This document shows positions 1-11,797 of a stretch of 64,000 bases of DNA, piece after piece. Below the pieces are notes generated by a model that worked only from the letters and a program-made list of their open reading frames with translations, was not told the DNA's origin and did not search any database. Numbering within the stretch: the first letter of the stretch is position 1; the number at the start of each line of letters is the position of its first letter. Made by a program: the position numbers and the translations under genes. The stretch is taken from NCBI RefSeq assembly GCF_011745365.1, contig NW_024468912.1, positions 682,001 through 746,000 on the forward strand, written 5' to 3'. This DNA is from Cryphonectria parasitica EP155. Lineage: Eukaryota > Ascomycota > Sordariomycetes > Diaporthales > Cryphonectriaceae.

Positions 1-588
1 GTCCTGCACGACCTCCTTCAGCATGCTGACATGGCTGGTCTGCAGGGCACAGAGCGCTGCAGCACGGTCCTTGGCCATCTTGGCGTCGTGGGTGAGGCGG
101 TGGAAGAGCTCGTGGGGGGAGGCCTTGATGTGGCCGCCGTTGCGGCCCGTGGCGCCTGAGCAGAGCTGGCGGGCCTCGAGGACCAGCACGCGGACCCAGC
201 CCCTGCGCTTCTGCTGCCCTTCTTCTTCTTCTTCTTCTTCTTCTTCTTCTTCCTCGGCAACACCGGCAGCAGGCTGTTTCGTTCTCTCTTCCTTCCTCGC
301 CAGCTCTTGCAGCACCGTCCTGGCAACCGCCGCAGCAGTGATGCCTGAGCCGATAATCACGATATCGGCTGTCTCAGGCGGTCCAGCTGGGGAGGACTGC
401 ACGTCACACAGCTCCGGGTGGGGAGGGGCATCCTGCCAGAAGGAGCTGGAGGGGTTGGGCACAGGGAGGCCGGGCGGGGCGCGGGTGCGGGCGAGGACTG
501 TGGAATAGTCGGCGTAGAGGGTGCGGAGGACGTTGAGGATGGTGAGGGGCAACTTGATGAGGGCGAGGAGAGAGGTGAGGATGTCCAT
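1..588 (-). CDS. FAD-dependent oxidoreductase (DAO family), 5' part only
   Basis: An open frame starts at the ATG complementary to 586-588 and runs without a stop through the window edge, giving 196 codons of a longer gene. A hydrophobic N-terminal segment (MDILTSLLALIKLPLTILNV) comes first. A dinucleotide-binding start of the type DIVIIGSGITAAAVA follows at about residues 74-88, and then the LCSGATGRNGGHIK block seen in fungal FAD-dependent DAO-type oxidoreductases. These enzymes oxidise amino acids or amines with FAD; the substrate cannot be told from this fragment. Between the two FAD blocks lies an acidic run of about eleven Glu, encoded by a GAA microsatellite at about 220-252. It lengthens the loop between the first strand and helix and the second strand. 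No intron is needed in the visible part. The C-terminal substrate domain is outside the window, so completeness is unknown. Confidence 0.82.
   Translation of the reverse strand, partial: MDILTSLLALIKLPLTILNVLRTLYADYSTVLARTRAPPGLPVPNPSSSFWQDAPPHPELCDVQSSPAGPPETADIVIIGSGITAAAVARTVLQELARKEERTKQPAAGVAEEEEEEEEEEEEGQQKRRGWVRVLVLEARQLCSGATGRNGGHIKASPHELFHRLTHDAKMAKDRAAALCALQTSHVSMLKEVVQD
220..252. repeat. TTC/GAA trinucleotide microsatellite
   Basis: About eleven TTC triplets (GAA on the coding strand) code for a Glu run inside the FAD oxidoreductase. The length can change in steps of one residue without breaking the frame. Confidence 0.9.
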
Positions 589-1931
589 GATAGGAAGAGT
601 AAGTAATTATGAGGTCATGTGGTTGAGAGGGGTTGACTAAGTAAGTAAGTGCTTAATGGAATGGAGGAAAAGAAATGAGTGAGGGGTGTTTGTGGGAGGA
701 GGTGGAAGGAGGGTTTATGGATTGCTGAATTAAGAAGTAGGTTGTACTCTGTAGTACAACTTGCTTAAGTAAGTACTTGGTACCTTGTGTGAATAGCCAG
801 CCGGTGGCCCTGGAGCGATAAGCCAATATTGCAGTATTCAAAAGCCAACTGCCAACTTGCCAGTCATAATCCTGTTGCATCTCTTATAACATAAAATTCC
901 TTAATTCAGAGAGTTTCTTTTCGAGGCAATATAGAAAGAGCAGAACATATAGGCAAGAAGATAAGAAGAGGAGAGTTGAGGGGAGAAAATTGTGAAGGGT
1001 TCTCCAGCGAGGTGCCCGTGATGGAACCACTTGCACGTGGTGTCTCCGAACTCATATTTGACATGGAAATTTTGTCTGAAGATCTAAATTTCTGAGGTCG
1101 AGGTTCAATAGTAGCTGGGACAGTCCTAGAGCATCCACTGTGAAGCTCAATTGGAGTTGCTGTTCGACTCAACTGACAATTGAGAATTCTTGTCATTCCG
1201 CAAGTATCGAGAATATCCTGTTGGGTGTGCCCTAGATCTTCTGTAATAGGCCTTTGAACGTTGGGTAATTGGTACTATGAAGCTGTCTGGCAGGTTATAT
1301 TGGAGCTGCCGAAAGATCCTGTAGGATCCATAACCTGGACGAAGAGGCTTACCTGGTGGCTAAGGCTGTGTGTTTGGGGGGGGGGGGGGGTCCGTACAGA
1401 ACAACTCGAATGATCAGAAAGGTCACAGAAAAAAATGCATGCCAAGCATGAACCATCTTACGACGTGTGAGAGGACTTGCCTCTTCCTTGTACTTTTGGT
1501 TTTCTTTTCAATGTCAGACTGGCTCATTCATAAAGCAACATTCTCTGCCGTTCTACGCAAATATTCAAGACAGGGCGGGATCTTATGCGGACTATGTAAC
1601 ATTCGAGACGGGTCGGCAATTCGGCTCAGCCGTTCCACATCTATTGTTGCATCAAGGTACGAACTAACTCGTACATAGGAGTAAACTGCGCCGCATTCTT
1701 ATGTCCCATGCAACTGGCAGATGCAAAGACAGGCCTTCCCCCACCCTTCCTCCTCACATCTGATCCGTCCATAGTGTGATTTATGCAAGCATTCACAACC
1801 CAACACGTCAGTAATGCCGCCACGCTCTGTGAGAGCATTCTGATGAAGCTGGGCCCTCCGACAATACGGATCTAGTCACATTCTCGCCAGAAACCAACCT
1901 ACCAAGTATACTGCAGGTAATCAAATCAGCC
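589..1931. other. Intergenic region between divergent genes
   Basis: This is the shared upstream region of the oxidoreductase (-) and the Zn2Cys6 factor (+). It holds a run of fifteen G at 1376-1390 and short repeats of the type AAGTAAGTA near 600-655 and 760-780. The short open frames here show no family motif and no coding-like composition. No RNA gene is visible. Confidence 0.6.
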
Positions 1932-4223
1932 ATGGTATATTGCGGGCGGCCATCTGCAAACTGTGGTCTTTGTCGAGCCAAGAAGAGGCGGGTGCGTACT
2001 CACATGTCCCTTTGTCATCAGAAGTCGGTGTATCTATTTAAGCTACTGTACCTTCTTGTGGTGACCCTCAAATATCGAGACTGACAAGAACTATCCATTT
2101 CATCTTCCAGTGCGATAAAGCCGTTCCAGGATGTGGGCAGTGTGCGTCATCAGGAAGGAGATGTCTCTGAACTAGACCTCTTCTTTCTCTTATTGTTCTT
2201 CTTCCTCCTCCCCCGCCTCTTCTTAACCGGCAAAACTGACAGAGCTACTGCAGGTCGCCGCAAAGGTCAGGCATGCCCTGGTTATCACGATGCCTCTAGC
2301 ATCATCATCCGCAACGAGACGACACGGGTTATCAGCCGTGTTCGTACCTCGAAGCGACAACCCAAGGTGGCTCTAGCCTCAGACAAGTGTTCATCGGCAT
2401 CCATATCCACAGAGTCTACTCCTCTCAGGACTCGGTCGTTGTCGCCGCTGGTCGACTCATGTGTCACCGTGGGTTCGTCTGATCATCGAGCCAACAGCAG
2501 TCCAACTCAGACAGACCGCAACGACAATGACGTGGAAAGGGACTCTGGGCGAGTTGACGACAGGGATGGTAGAGAGAATGAGATTGTATCGAAAAAGAAA
2601 GGAAGGAGGAAAGATGATCATCTCGCAGATGTCGTCACAGAGGACCGCTTGAGCCCATCCCCTCTGTCACCCTTCCCCAGCTCCTCCTCATTATCTTCCT
2701 CCTTATCCTCCTCCTCCCACCCTGATCAATCCCAGTCAAGGAGACACGAATATTGGGATACTCAAGCTGTATCGATGCTGGTGGCCCCAGAGGCGCCGTT
2801 AGAGAGCCTCCACGACCTGGCCATCAGTTACTTCCTGTCCAACTACGTGATAGAGGACTCCGGTCCCTGCCCTGGCTTCCTTAACTACACCCTCGAAATC
2901 CTCGCCGACCCACTAGGCGACACAGAAATGGTTCGCCTGGCCATCTGCGCAGCAGGCTTAGCCGGGCTCGCCAGCACACCCGGAACCCAAAGCATCATGA
3001 GCAGGGCGCGCGCCAGCTACGCCGAGGCCATCGAGCGTGTCAACCGATCCCTCGCCGACCCCCTGACGGCCAGCAAGGACAGCACCCTCTTCGCCGTGCT
3101 GGTGCTGGGCCTGTTCGAGACCATCACGTGCGCCGGCAGCGCGTCCCTCGAGGCGTGGGCCCACCACATCAACGGCGCGGCCAGCCTGCTCGTGCACCGC
3201 GGCACGGCCCAGTTCCGCACCACGCTGGGCCTGCGCATCTTTGGCGAGGCCGTCAGCCACGTTCTGACCCTCTGCTCCCGCCACGGCCACCCCGTCCCGC
3301 CGCGCCTGCGCCTCCTGCGCGTCGAGATGGAGAGGAGGAGGACTCCAGATAGCAGTGATGTCGTCATCGTCGTCGCCGCCGCCGCCGCCGCCGCCTCAAC
3401 CTGCAGGAGCCCATCACCCTCCTGGATCCTGGGCACGGCACATATTGAGGTGATGGACCTGTACCACCGCGTAGACCCAGACCAGGACCACCCCTTCCTG
3501 CCAGACGAGTGGGAGGCGCTCCTCTCGCACGCTGCCGAGCTCGACCGCCGCCTCGAGACCTTAACCGCCAACATGCCTCTCCACTGGCGCTTCAAGACAG
3601 TCCACGACCCAGCCGCGAACCCGCGCGCCGTGTACCGCAGCGTCTACCACATCTACTACAACACCTGGGTCGCCAAGATCTGGAACGGCCTGCGCGCGTG
3701 CCGCATCATCCTGCACCAGGCCATCTACGCCCTGCTCCTGCGCGAGGGGCTCGCCTGGGCGCCGCACGAGGTCATGGGCCCAAGCGGCGGCGGCGCCTAC
3801 ACGGCGTTGCTGCAGAGGGTGTCGGACACGACGGCTGAGATGCGCGATGGGATTCTCGCGTCCGTGCCGCAGATGCTGGGCTTTGTGCGCCACGACGACG
3901 ACGACGACGACGACGACGGCGCTGCTGTTGGCAAGGGTTCGACGTCGGGGTACCGTCTTGACTGCAGCTCGGCCGACATGCCGCGCCTCGTCCCGGCCTC
4001 GGGGGCTTATTTCCTGCTCTGGTATCTGTTCCTTGCTGGCTGGCTGCCGATCAACACGCCGGAGACGCGGGCTTGGGTTGTGGACCGCCTGCGTGCTATT
4101 CGCTCTGCGACGGGGATTCAGAAGGCTGGTTATCTTGCGGACGAGCTGGAGAAACAACCTGCTTTGTTGGTCACCGCCGCCGCCTTGCGACCAATGGGCG
4201 AGTTCCTGCTCCCTGACTTTTAG
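1932..4223 (+). CDS. Zn2Cys6 transcription factor with Fungal_trans_2-type regulatory domain
   Basis: A predicted nuclear DNA-binding regulator. The model is join(1932..1991, 2111..2141, 2254..4223), giving 686 aa. Exon 1 encodes MVYCGRPSANCGLCRAKKRR, the 31-nt exon 2 encodes CDKAVPGCGQ plus one base, and exon 3 resumes with RRKGQACPGYHD. The spliced product carries all six zinc-ligand cysteines in the order CGLC..CD..CGQC..CPGY. Introns of 119 and 112 bp have GTGCGT donors and CAG acceptors. A continuous frame from 2133 also exists, but it only translates intron 2 as a hydrophobic stretch and lacks the zinc cluster. The middle and C-terminal part (LEAWAHHINGAASLLVHRG and following) matches the Fungal_trans_2 type. 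An Ala run (about 3370-3395) and an Asp run (3895-3918) come from GCC and GAC microsatellites. The target genes are unknown. Confidence 0.88.
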
Positions 4224-5066
4224 GGTGCGATGGCCGAATAGAACAGGGGGGAAGGGGACAAGATGTGAATAGAAGAGCATCGAGAGGCATCGAGGGGGTT
4301 TGACAGGCGTTGAGAGTCAGGAAGAATCATGAAGAGGATGGAGTGGCAATCAAAGACATGGAGAGCCGGGCTTTCTGTTTGAGGAGGCGGGCAAAGACCA
4401 GCTATGTGCATGGGCCGGAGGTATTAACCAACGAGTGCCAAATTAGACAGCCCATAAAACGAGGGATCGATAAAGAATTACGTCGAGCTCGGACAACGGA
4501 AGGTCTACTCATTAAAGTCATGTGGGGAGGAATACAGTGCACCAATTCTGTTTCATTAGTGTCACTGTGGACGAACCTCTACAGAAGTCATCGTGTGTGC
4601 CTTGAAATCTACTTCCTCGCACTTACAACACCACAACATCCCGCAAAAGAGCACTGTATATTCTTTCAACAATCATCATAGTATGAACAGCAGTTCAATT
4701 TCCAGAATCGACAATGTCAAGTACAGCACTGGATCCACATTGATCGTTTCTGAGATCCCTCCCGCCCTTGTTTCCCCTTCCTTTCCCCCTTCTCCCCATA
4801 GCATTCCATGCTTATTCTATTAAAAGTAGAATGAGACCTCTTCTAGAATGTCACGAACAAATCTGGCCATCTTTTCTCAGAGCGTTGGGCATTGGCTGCA
4901 AGGGTATGGCTTGTCACATCGCTAGTCCAAATACGGTATGCAGTGTGCAGCAGCTTTACAAGTACTAAACTTATATTCGACATGGCAGCCCCGACCTGTT
5001 GTGGTCTTGAATTCCCAAGAACATGTAAAACAAAGTGAGAACAACTCCCAATCAAGCTTCCTGACC
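4224..5066. other. Intergenic region, nothing recognised
   Basis: This lies between the transcription factor and the membrane protein, in the same orientation. No gene or RNA motif is seen. The 3' end of the factor and the promoter of the next gene must lie here. Confidence 0.5.
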
Positions 5067-6006
5067 ATGGCCGTATCATACCGCACTGGTATCACGATCC
5101 TACAGTTCATCTTCTTCGTGCCCTCGCTTGTCCTGTCCTTGTTCCTCTGCTTCCACTATGGCCTGAAATGGGCCGCCACATGGCGCTTCATCGCCACCCT
5201 CTCAGCACTTCGAGTCGCCGGCGACGTCTCCTACTTTATTTCCCTATCGCACCCGTCAATCAACATCTATGTTGCCGTCATCGTCTGCGAGCTGATGGGT
5301 CTGGCCCCGCTGATGCTGACCCTCGTCGCTTTCGTTAACCGGGTGTAAGTCCATCAAAGCATTGTCCCCAAGAATTTCACATTCTGTTATACTGTCCATT
5401 CTTTCTCTTCCCCTCTTACCCAAACTATTCCTAACATGAGAGGTTTTTCTATCAAACAGAAACAAAACCACCCACTCCATCCCTACCAAATCCTCCCTCA
5501 CCATCTCCCTGCTCTCCCTCACCGGCCTCATAACTGGCATCGTCGGCACCTCTCGCGCCCTTGACGACGCCACCACCATCAACGACGTCCAGATCAACAC
5601 CCTCATCAAGGCAGCCCTAGCCCTCTTCCTCGCCGGTTACGGTCTCATGTTCGTAGGCTTTCTCTTCGTGGCCCTGGACGTCGCCCGCCACCCAGCCAAG
5701 CGAGCCGCGCTCGGGTCCGAGATGCGTATCCTCGTCACCGTCGTGCTGGCCTGCCCGTTTGTGTTTGTGCGTCTGCTCTATGGGGCTCTCGGGGATCTTA
5801 CTGGCGAGGCCAAGTACAGCTCTCTATACGGGAGCAACACGATCTATCTCTGTATGGGTGTTCTCATGGAGATCTTGGCTGTGGCGATCTGTCTGGCCTC
5901 GGCGTTCCTTGTGCCTGTGCCGGAGGGCAGAGACGGTGCAAAAGAACGCGGTGGGCTGCAAGACACGAGGTCTGCTGGCACACCTACACTCGATGCACAG
6001 AATTAA
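5067..6006 (+). CDS. Fungal seven-helix-type membrane protein (DUF7702-like)
   Basis: A predicted integral membrane protein of unknown function. The model is join(5067..5344, 5460..6006), 274 aa. The start ATG sits in CTGACCATGG, and the upstream in-frame codons look non-coding. The donor GTAAGT at 5345 and the acceptor CAG ending at 5459 leave phase 2 and rejoin as RV-NKTTHS. About seven hydrophobic segments are visible: TILQFIFFVPSLVLSLFL, WRFIATLSALRVAGDV, IYVAVIVCELMGLAPLML, LTISLLSLTGLITGIV, LFLAGYGLMFVGFLFV, ILVTVVLACPFVFVRLLY and CMGVLMEILAVAICLASAF. The short charged tail is probably cytosolic. The pattern matches fungal proteins annotated with DUF7702, which often show similarity to RTA1/GPCR-like membrane proteins. 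No ligand or enzyme motif is seen. Confidence 0.8.
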
Positions 6007-8022
6007 ACTAAATGGAGGAGCCAAGGGACAGTTGATGGTTCTTAGATTCCAAAGGGATTGTGTCGGATGTTTGGGCGCAAGATGTTATTGTTACTGTAAT
6101 GAGCTTATGCTAGATTAGTTTACCAAAGTCTCCGTCTAGACGAGAGTCTTAAGGAAATGTTCGAATAAGATCGCCTTCACTTACAAGGCGTAATTATCAA
6201 ACATATATCCACATTTTTGGAATATACTTTTGCCTTGCCTTGGCCCGAAATCGACTCAGAGCACCGGGAACTGCTCTTGTTTCTGTACATATGTTGTATC
6301 CCTGCCCATATATTGTTCGCTCTATGCTATATAATAGTATCGCGACATGTTGCAATTCAATTCAGTGTACTTGCAATCTGAAGGGGACCAGAAAATGACG
6401 AACGGGACGGGAGGCAGTAAGCAAGTCACTAAGTATGCAAAGAGGGTCCGCTGACACAGGCAGTGCTAGAATGCATTGCGTTAGGCACCTCGTTCTCGTT
6501 TACAAAATGTAGGAGCTGGTTACATTGAGAGGACATCAAGAGGTAAGGATGAAACTTGGATCCATACATGTATGAGCACAGCCTCAATGAAAACTCTTTA
6601 TACCTCCAGTAATACAAACAGCACATAAATGTAGACCTTGGTAGGTCAGACACGGCGTTGTACGTGTTGTACGTGCCATAATCGTAACAGTGGGGGCCAC
6701 GCAGACCCACAAGGCCATGTTGCGGTACTGGTTACCCGAATAGGTATGCAGCCTGCCACATGCTCGACTCTGGTTGGGTGCGCTACCATTTGCAGTATGA
6801 TTCTCACTGCTTAAAGTGGAGACTAGCACACATCGTCTTCTTCTACAGAACCCTCCTCCAAGACCATGCGCATGTCTTTTATTCTAGAATTATTACCTAC
6901 TTGATTGACAAAAAGAGAAACAAATGAGATGGAGGCCTCCCCAAATCCAACGCATGGCAATCTGCCTACTGAGCCACACTGCATTATTCTATCTGCATCA
7001 CTGATAGGCTCCGTCTTGATGGATGAATGATGGGGTGGAACAACCACCACTCTTCTCAAGGTTGCAGAGTTGCACGGCTACTCTACAATGTGCTATAGAA
7101 AGCCCTAAATCTCTTATCATGTCTTTGCGTCGTGTGCAGGTGCTGCCCAGCTGGAACACCATTGAACCTTCTGCACGAGGTTGAGACAGCAACTTGCCAA
7201 AGATATAGACGCGATTCGTTCGAAGACATTTCCCTGCCACTTCTCACAGTACTCTGCAATGGTAGGCTTGAACTAGCCCTCGTAAGCTTTGAATGCTGAC
7301 TCTTAGAATAACAACGCTTTTCTCATCAGCCGAACTCAAAATGCTACTCTGTTTCAAGATTTCACTTCTCTTCATCTGCCGTCGCAGAGGTATCATTCAA
7401 CAAAAGCCTCTGTTACGTGAAGACACATTGTAGCAGTGAAACAAGCAAATGAGATCTGCGTTATCGCTTTTTGTTGCGTAAGCGAGAACGAGGATGTAAG
7501 CCTGGCCGGGGTTTTCCTCGACACAATTAATACCCGGAACGGACATCTTTGCCGTGCCCGGAACACCGCCCCGCCCAAGCTCAGCCTCAACAACGTAAGT
7601 TTTCTGCGATGCACGTATCAAGGATGGGTGCCTAGGACCTGTTACGAGGCCTTGAAAATGAAATTTTGTCTCTCTGCTTTCCCTTTCAGGACATTGTTGG
7701 ATAAAGTCCGTGTACGTTTTCAGTGGGGTCCTGACTTGTCCAGCTGAAACAGGGTGATGACTGAAGTGCCGAAGCCTGGCATTTTGCTATGACTTGTGCC
7801 TTGTGGGATCAACATGCATTCATGCATCCATCTATACAACCACAGCATCCTCAATTTTGTTATTTTTTTCTTATTGGACAAGCATACAGTCCGGGGGCGG
7901 AGGGTTGTTAGCAGCGCGGTGTGTACCGTGCAGGACAATCCACGGAGTTTCCCTCATCTTTCCAAAATAGCATGTGTGTCGAGAGACGTCTTGTCATCAA
8001 CAAGTCTTTAGTCCGCTCCATG
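6007..8022. other. Intergenic region, 2 kb without a supported gene
   Basis: No frame in this stretch shows family motifs, and attempts to join short frames across GT..AG borders gave nothing coherent. The AT content is higher than in neighbouring coding DNA. No tRNA B-box (GGTTCRANYCC) was found. Confidence 0.5.
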
Positions 8023-8030
8023 TATAAATA
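8023..8030 (+). promoter_or_regulatory. TATA box of the FAD monooxygenase
   Basis: TATAAATA lies 182 bp upstream of the start at 8212. The distance and orientation fit a core promoter with a leader of about 150 nt. This is assigned by sequence only. Confidence 0.5.
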
Positions 8031-8211
8031 TTCAAGACTAGCCCACTACACCAACCCAAGATCCAGTCTGGCGAAACTAACAAGTGTGTTCATTCCATCA
8101 TCAGAAAGAGACGAACCCATACTGTTCCATCTTCTCATTTACGATATCATCATCCATCACTCACCTCTTTTCTCTCGCATCTCCTCACTCACATACATAC
8201 GTGCATACATC

Positions 8212-9561
8212 ATGTCCTTCCCAAATATAGCCATCATCGGCGCCGGTCCCGTGGGCTGCACCCTCGCCCGCCTTCTGCACCAGAAATTGCCCCCCTCGGC
8301 AACTATCACCATCTTCGAGGCCGACACGTCGCCTAACTACCGCTCGCAGGGCGGCACACTCGATCTGCACACGGCGACAGGGCTCGCGGCGCTCGAGGAG
8401 GCAGGGCTGACGGACAAGTTCCTCAAGCACGCACGATATGACGGCGAGTCACTCAAAATTACCGACAAGGATCTAAAGGTTTATATTCGAATAAAGGCCA
8501 CCGAGTCGCCCGAGGGGGCGGGGGATCACCTTGGAGGCCGGAGACCCGAGATTGATAGGTCGGCCCTGCGGGAGCTGCTGGTTGAGAGTCTGCCCGAGGG
8601 TTGGATCCGGTGGGGTTGGAAGTTGAAGAAGGTGTTGCCTACAAAGGACAACGGGGCACCGAGGGATCATCAGCTTGTGTTCACAGTGACGGAGGCGGAA
8701 CAGGATGGCATGGCGGCGGTGACGAGGACAGAGACGGTGTCTGGGTTCGACCTCATCGTCGGGGCGGATGGAGGATGGAGCAAGGTCAGGAGCGGGGCGC
8801 TGAGCAGCACAAAGCCGTGTTTCTCAGGGATTGTGGCGCACGAGCTGCGTCTGTACGAGGCGGAGAAGACGGCACCCCAAGTGTGCGAGATGGTCAACCG
8901 TGGCAGCGTGTTCGCACACAGTGACGGGCAGAGGGCGTCACTGCAGCAGATGGGCGACGGGACCCTCTACGTCATGGTGTGCTACCGCGTCGAGAATGAG
9001 AGCTCACTGCTTGACAAGGCAGGGTGTAAGTTCGACGCGACAAACCTCGAGGAGACCAAAGCGGCGCTGCTGGAGAGGCTGCATGACTGGCACCCCTTGG
9101 TCAGGGAGGCCGTATCCAAATGCTCGGGGTACACGACGCCCAGAAGCCTTATGATGCTCCCTGTGGGTTTCTCCTGGCCGCACAGGGCCGGCTTCACCCT
9201 CATCGGCGACGCAGCACACCTGATGACGCCGTTTGCAGGCGAGGGTGTCAACGTGGGCATGGAGGACGCGCTAAGGCTGTCAAGGGCGATTGCTGCAGCG
9301 GTTAAGAGCGAGAATGGCGTTGAAATGCTAGATCGCGAGGTCGCCGCCTTTGAGGCCGATGTCTGTGTTCGTGCAGGCTCGTACGCCAGACTGACGGACG
9401 AGCTGCGGCAGGCCTGGTTCTTTACTGAGAATTCGCCCAAGGCCGTGCTGCCCAAGATGGCCAAGGCGCATGCCCAGTTCCACGCGCCGACGCTGTTGAA
9501 GCCTTTCGTTGGGGTTCTGGCAGCTGGGTATGGGTATTATAAGGCAAGAAATCCAAACTAG
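8212..9561 (+). CDS. Group A FAD-dependent monooxygenase (PHBH fold, TetX/salicylate hydroxylase-like)
   Basis: A single-exon gene of 449 aa. The start at 8212 is chosen because the Rossmann motif GAGPVG lies at residues 10-15, as is normal. The frame is open 97 codons further upstream but without conserved sequence. Other class motifs are the DG motif GADGGWSKVR at about residues 184-193 and the GD motif LIGDAAHLMTPFAGEGVN around residues 331-348. All three FAD/NAD(P)H-binding signatures are intact. The family hydroxylates aromatic or polyketide substrates with NAD(P)H and O2; TetX-like members attack tetracyclines. The substrate here cannot be assigned. The last residues (LKPFVGVLAAGYGYYKARN) are hydrophobic. 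No other secondary-metabolism gene sits directly beside it, so a cluster is not supported. Confidence 0.88.
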   Translation: MSFPNIAIIGAGPVGCTLARLLHQKLPPSATITIFEADTSPNYRSQGGTLDLHTATGLAALEEAGLTDKFLKHARYDGESLKITDKDLKVYIRIKATESPEGAGDHLGGRRPEIDRSALRELLVESLPEGWIRWGWKLKKVLPTKDNGAPRDHQLVFTVTEAEQDGMAAVTRTETVSGFDLIVGADGGWSKVRSGALSSTKPCFSGIVAHELRLYEAEKTAPQVCEMVNRGSVFAHSDGQRASLQQMGDGTLYVMVCYRVENESSLLDKAGCKFDATNLEETKAALLERLHDWHPLVREAVSKCSGYTTPRSLMMLPVGFSWPHRAGFTLIGDAAHLMTPFAGEGVNVGMEDALRLSRAIAAAVKSENGVEMLDREVAAFEADVCVRAGSYARLTDELRQAWFFTENSPKAVLPKMAKAHAQFHAPTLLKPFVGVLAAGYGYYKARNPN

Positions 9562-11797
9562 AAGACCTTGCGTCTCTGCATTTTTCTTGTCTTGGTCAGG
9601 AAGGTTACCAGATCTTGTACGATAGCTTGTTCTGTCATCACCATGCGTTAGTAAGAGGATAACAAAGATCACAAGTAATTAGGTGATACTGTAAGGCTGA
9701 GTCAGTTCCTGTCCACGATGAGTCCGAGGAGGATCCCAGAAGAAGAATGCGAAGACTGCAGAATAGAAGTCCAAGTTGTAGGATAGGCATGATCCATAGT
9801 TGCAGGGGCATTGATGTGCTGTACTCGAATAATTAATCCGAGACATGGTGTACATGCATATAAGTATTCAGCTTGGAGAGGTCTGACCTCACTAGACAGT
9901 GACCCATTTCCCGAGCTCCTTGAGCTCCAGTTCCTTTTGAAAGGGAAAGTCCTAACCAGGTCAAGCTTTCTTCTTCTTCAATTTGGAGTGGGGTGAATGA
10001 GGGGTTGTTCCTTCACTTTTTTATTCTTTCCTGTTTGAGGAGGAGGAGAAAGGACTGCACAAAGTGAATACAACACAAAACAAAGAAACGAAGAAAATAA
10101 ACAGACAGACATAGTTTAGTATAGTTCAAGCACGGTCCTATACAGTTCCCATAGCATGATATCACTGCCAACAGCCACGACCCAGAATTGCCCCACCCAG
10201 GTGCTCAGGGGCATCTTCCCTTATCAGGATTAGCGCCATCTTCCCCGGCTTGTAACTTCCCCTCTGATTGGGTTTTGCCACAAATTCCCACCCGTGTCCT
10301 AGAGAGTGCTGTCCCCTGCCCCTGCCCCGTTTCCTGAACCACCCTGCCACCCACCAAAAATGAACCTTCCCCCCTTCCAGACTTTCTTCACTGGCAGACT
10401 GGCAAGCTAGCTCCCACACCCCCTAGCATATCCTACTACCCGCTATAGCAGGGGGAGGTGCTGTACAGTAGTGCTTCGGTACTCGAGACGATCCAGAACC
10501 CAACCCTTGGCCTGGTGGACACCTGCCCCAGGTAGTGGTGGTGATTTGTTTCCTTTCTCCCTCTCAAACACCACCACCAACCCTCCCACCGCCACACACG
10601 ACCCATCACATCCGGGTTCTACGAGGAACAGCAAGAGACTCTTTTCTCTCTTTCTTCTCACCCCGTCACCCAATTCTCTATCCCTCTTTCCTCCTCCCAC
10701 TCTGTCCTCCCCCTTGTTTTGGAGAGGAGACAGTAAAGCATTGAGGAAGCATCAGTTGGAGTGTTGACCGTTCCAGGTTCCTATTTCTCTTCTTCCCCCC
10801 CCCCTTCTTACGTTTTTGTTACCGCCCCTCCACGTCGATTGTTTCTTCTCGCAACAACAACCACGACCAGATCTCCTGATCCCCCCCCCCCTCCCCTCCA
10901 GCTCTTACCACTCCAGTCTGCGAACAAAGTCGTGTGTGCACCCTCCTCGACAGTCTGTTTTCTTCCCCCCCCCCCCACGACCAAGGTATTGCATCTCTGG
11001 TCGACGCTAGAGGCGCACAAAGCTTCCCCGCCATATCCTCGTCCTCGAGCGAGCCCAACCTCCAACCTTTCCCGTCGCAAAGCGTACGAGCGCACCTCGA
11101 ACCCCGTCGTTCGACCTGTCCTCACCTCGGACTCACGACCGTTACGACCGTGCGCCCCGGCGTTTTCATGTCAACAAGGTTGTTGTTACTACAGCACTTG
11201 CAATAATAAGCATACAGGAGAGACGCAAATAAATAACCATTGGAGGGAAGGAAGCTGCTATTGTGTCTGTCCACAGACACCTCTACCTCTGTCGGCCAGA
11301 ACCTTCAGAACTCTGTTCGCATCAGGACTGCATTGCGCCCTGCTCTGGGCACCCGAACTTCCGAGTCGCATCGGAGGAGTGTGTCGCTCAAGGTACACAT
11401 ACTACCTATGTGATCCGGACCTGACCTGTCGTTGTTCGCCCTCGCACCAGACCTGACTCGCAGACAACCTTCGTCATCCAGGGTCCGTGATCTTTTTCTG
11501 GCCCCCGTCAGACAACTTCGCATCACGTTCAGGCGCAGTCAATTTTTTCCTCTTCTTTTTAATTGCAGGTGTTTTCTACCTGCCACCCCAAGCAAGAGAA
11601 AAACTGCTTCTGTGCAGTAATATACGAAGTGTTCCCCGGAACCACTCGTAATCTGCCCATCTGCCCACTCACACCACACCAATTCCCGCCGTTCATCCCC
11701 CAGTTCAACGTTCCTCGATATAGCCTAGCCTGCTACTTGTCGAGACAGGGTCCAGCTTTTTGTTACGGCCACTACACGAAGAGACATTGGATCATTG
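9562..11797. other. Intergenic region and C-rich upstream/leader DNA of the ataxin-2 gene
   Basis: The first part holds nothing recognisable. From about 10.45 kb the top strand becomes strongly C/T-rich, with C runs of 10-12 at 10795-10804, 10881-10891 and 10965-10976. This composition is common in promoters and long 5' leaders of filamentous fungi. Translated frames here (Pro/Ser-rich) are products of that bias and show no family motif. Further upstream non-coding exons of the ataxin-2 gene could lie here. Confidence 0.5.

Noticed and set aside
18..326. Minus-strand poly-Lys frame
   Set aside because: It is a shadow of the GAA repeat in another frame. The frame with FAD-binding motifs is the real one and runs off the window edge.
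2133..2253. Continuous frame start of the Zn2Cys6 factor at 2133 with a hydrophobic segment
   Set aside because: The hydrophobic part is pyrimidine-rich intron sequence. Splicing 2142-2253 gives the exact canonical cysteine spacing.
8212..9561. Secondary-metabolite cluster around the FAD monooxygenase and Zn2Cys6 factor
   Set aside because: No backbone synthase, no tailoring partners in the 10 kb around, and wide gaps separate the genes.
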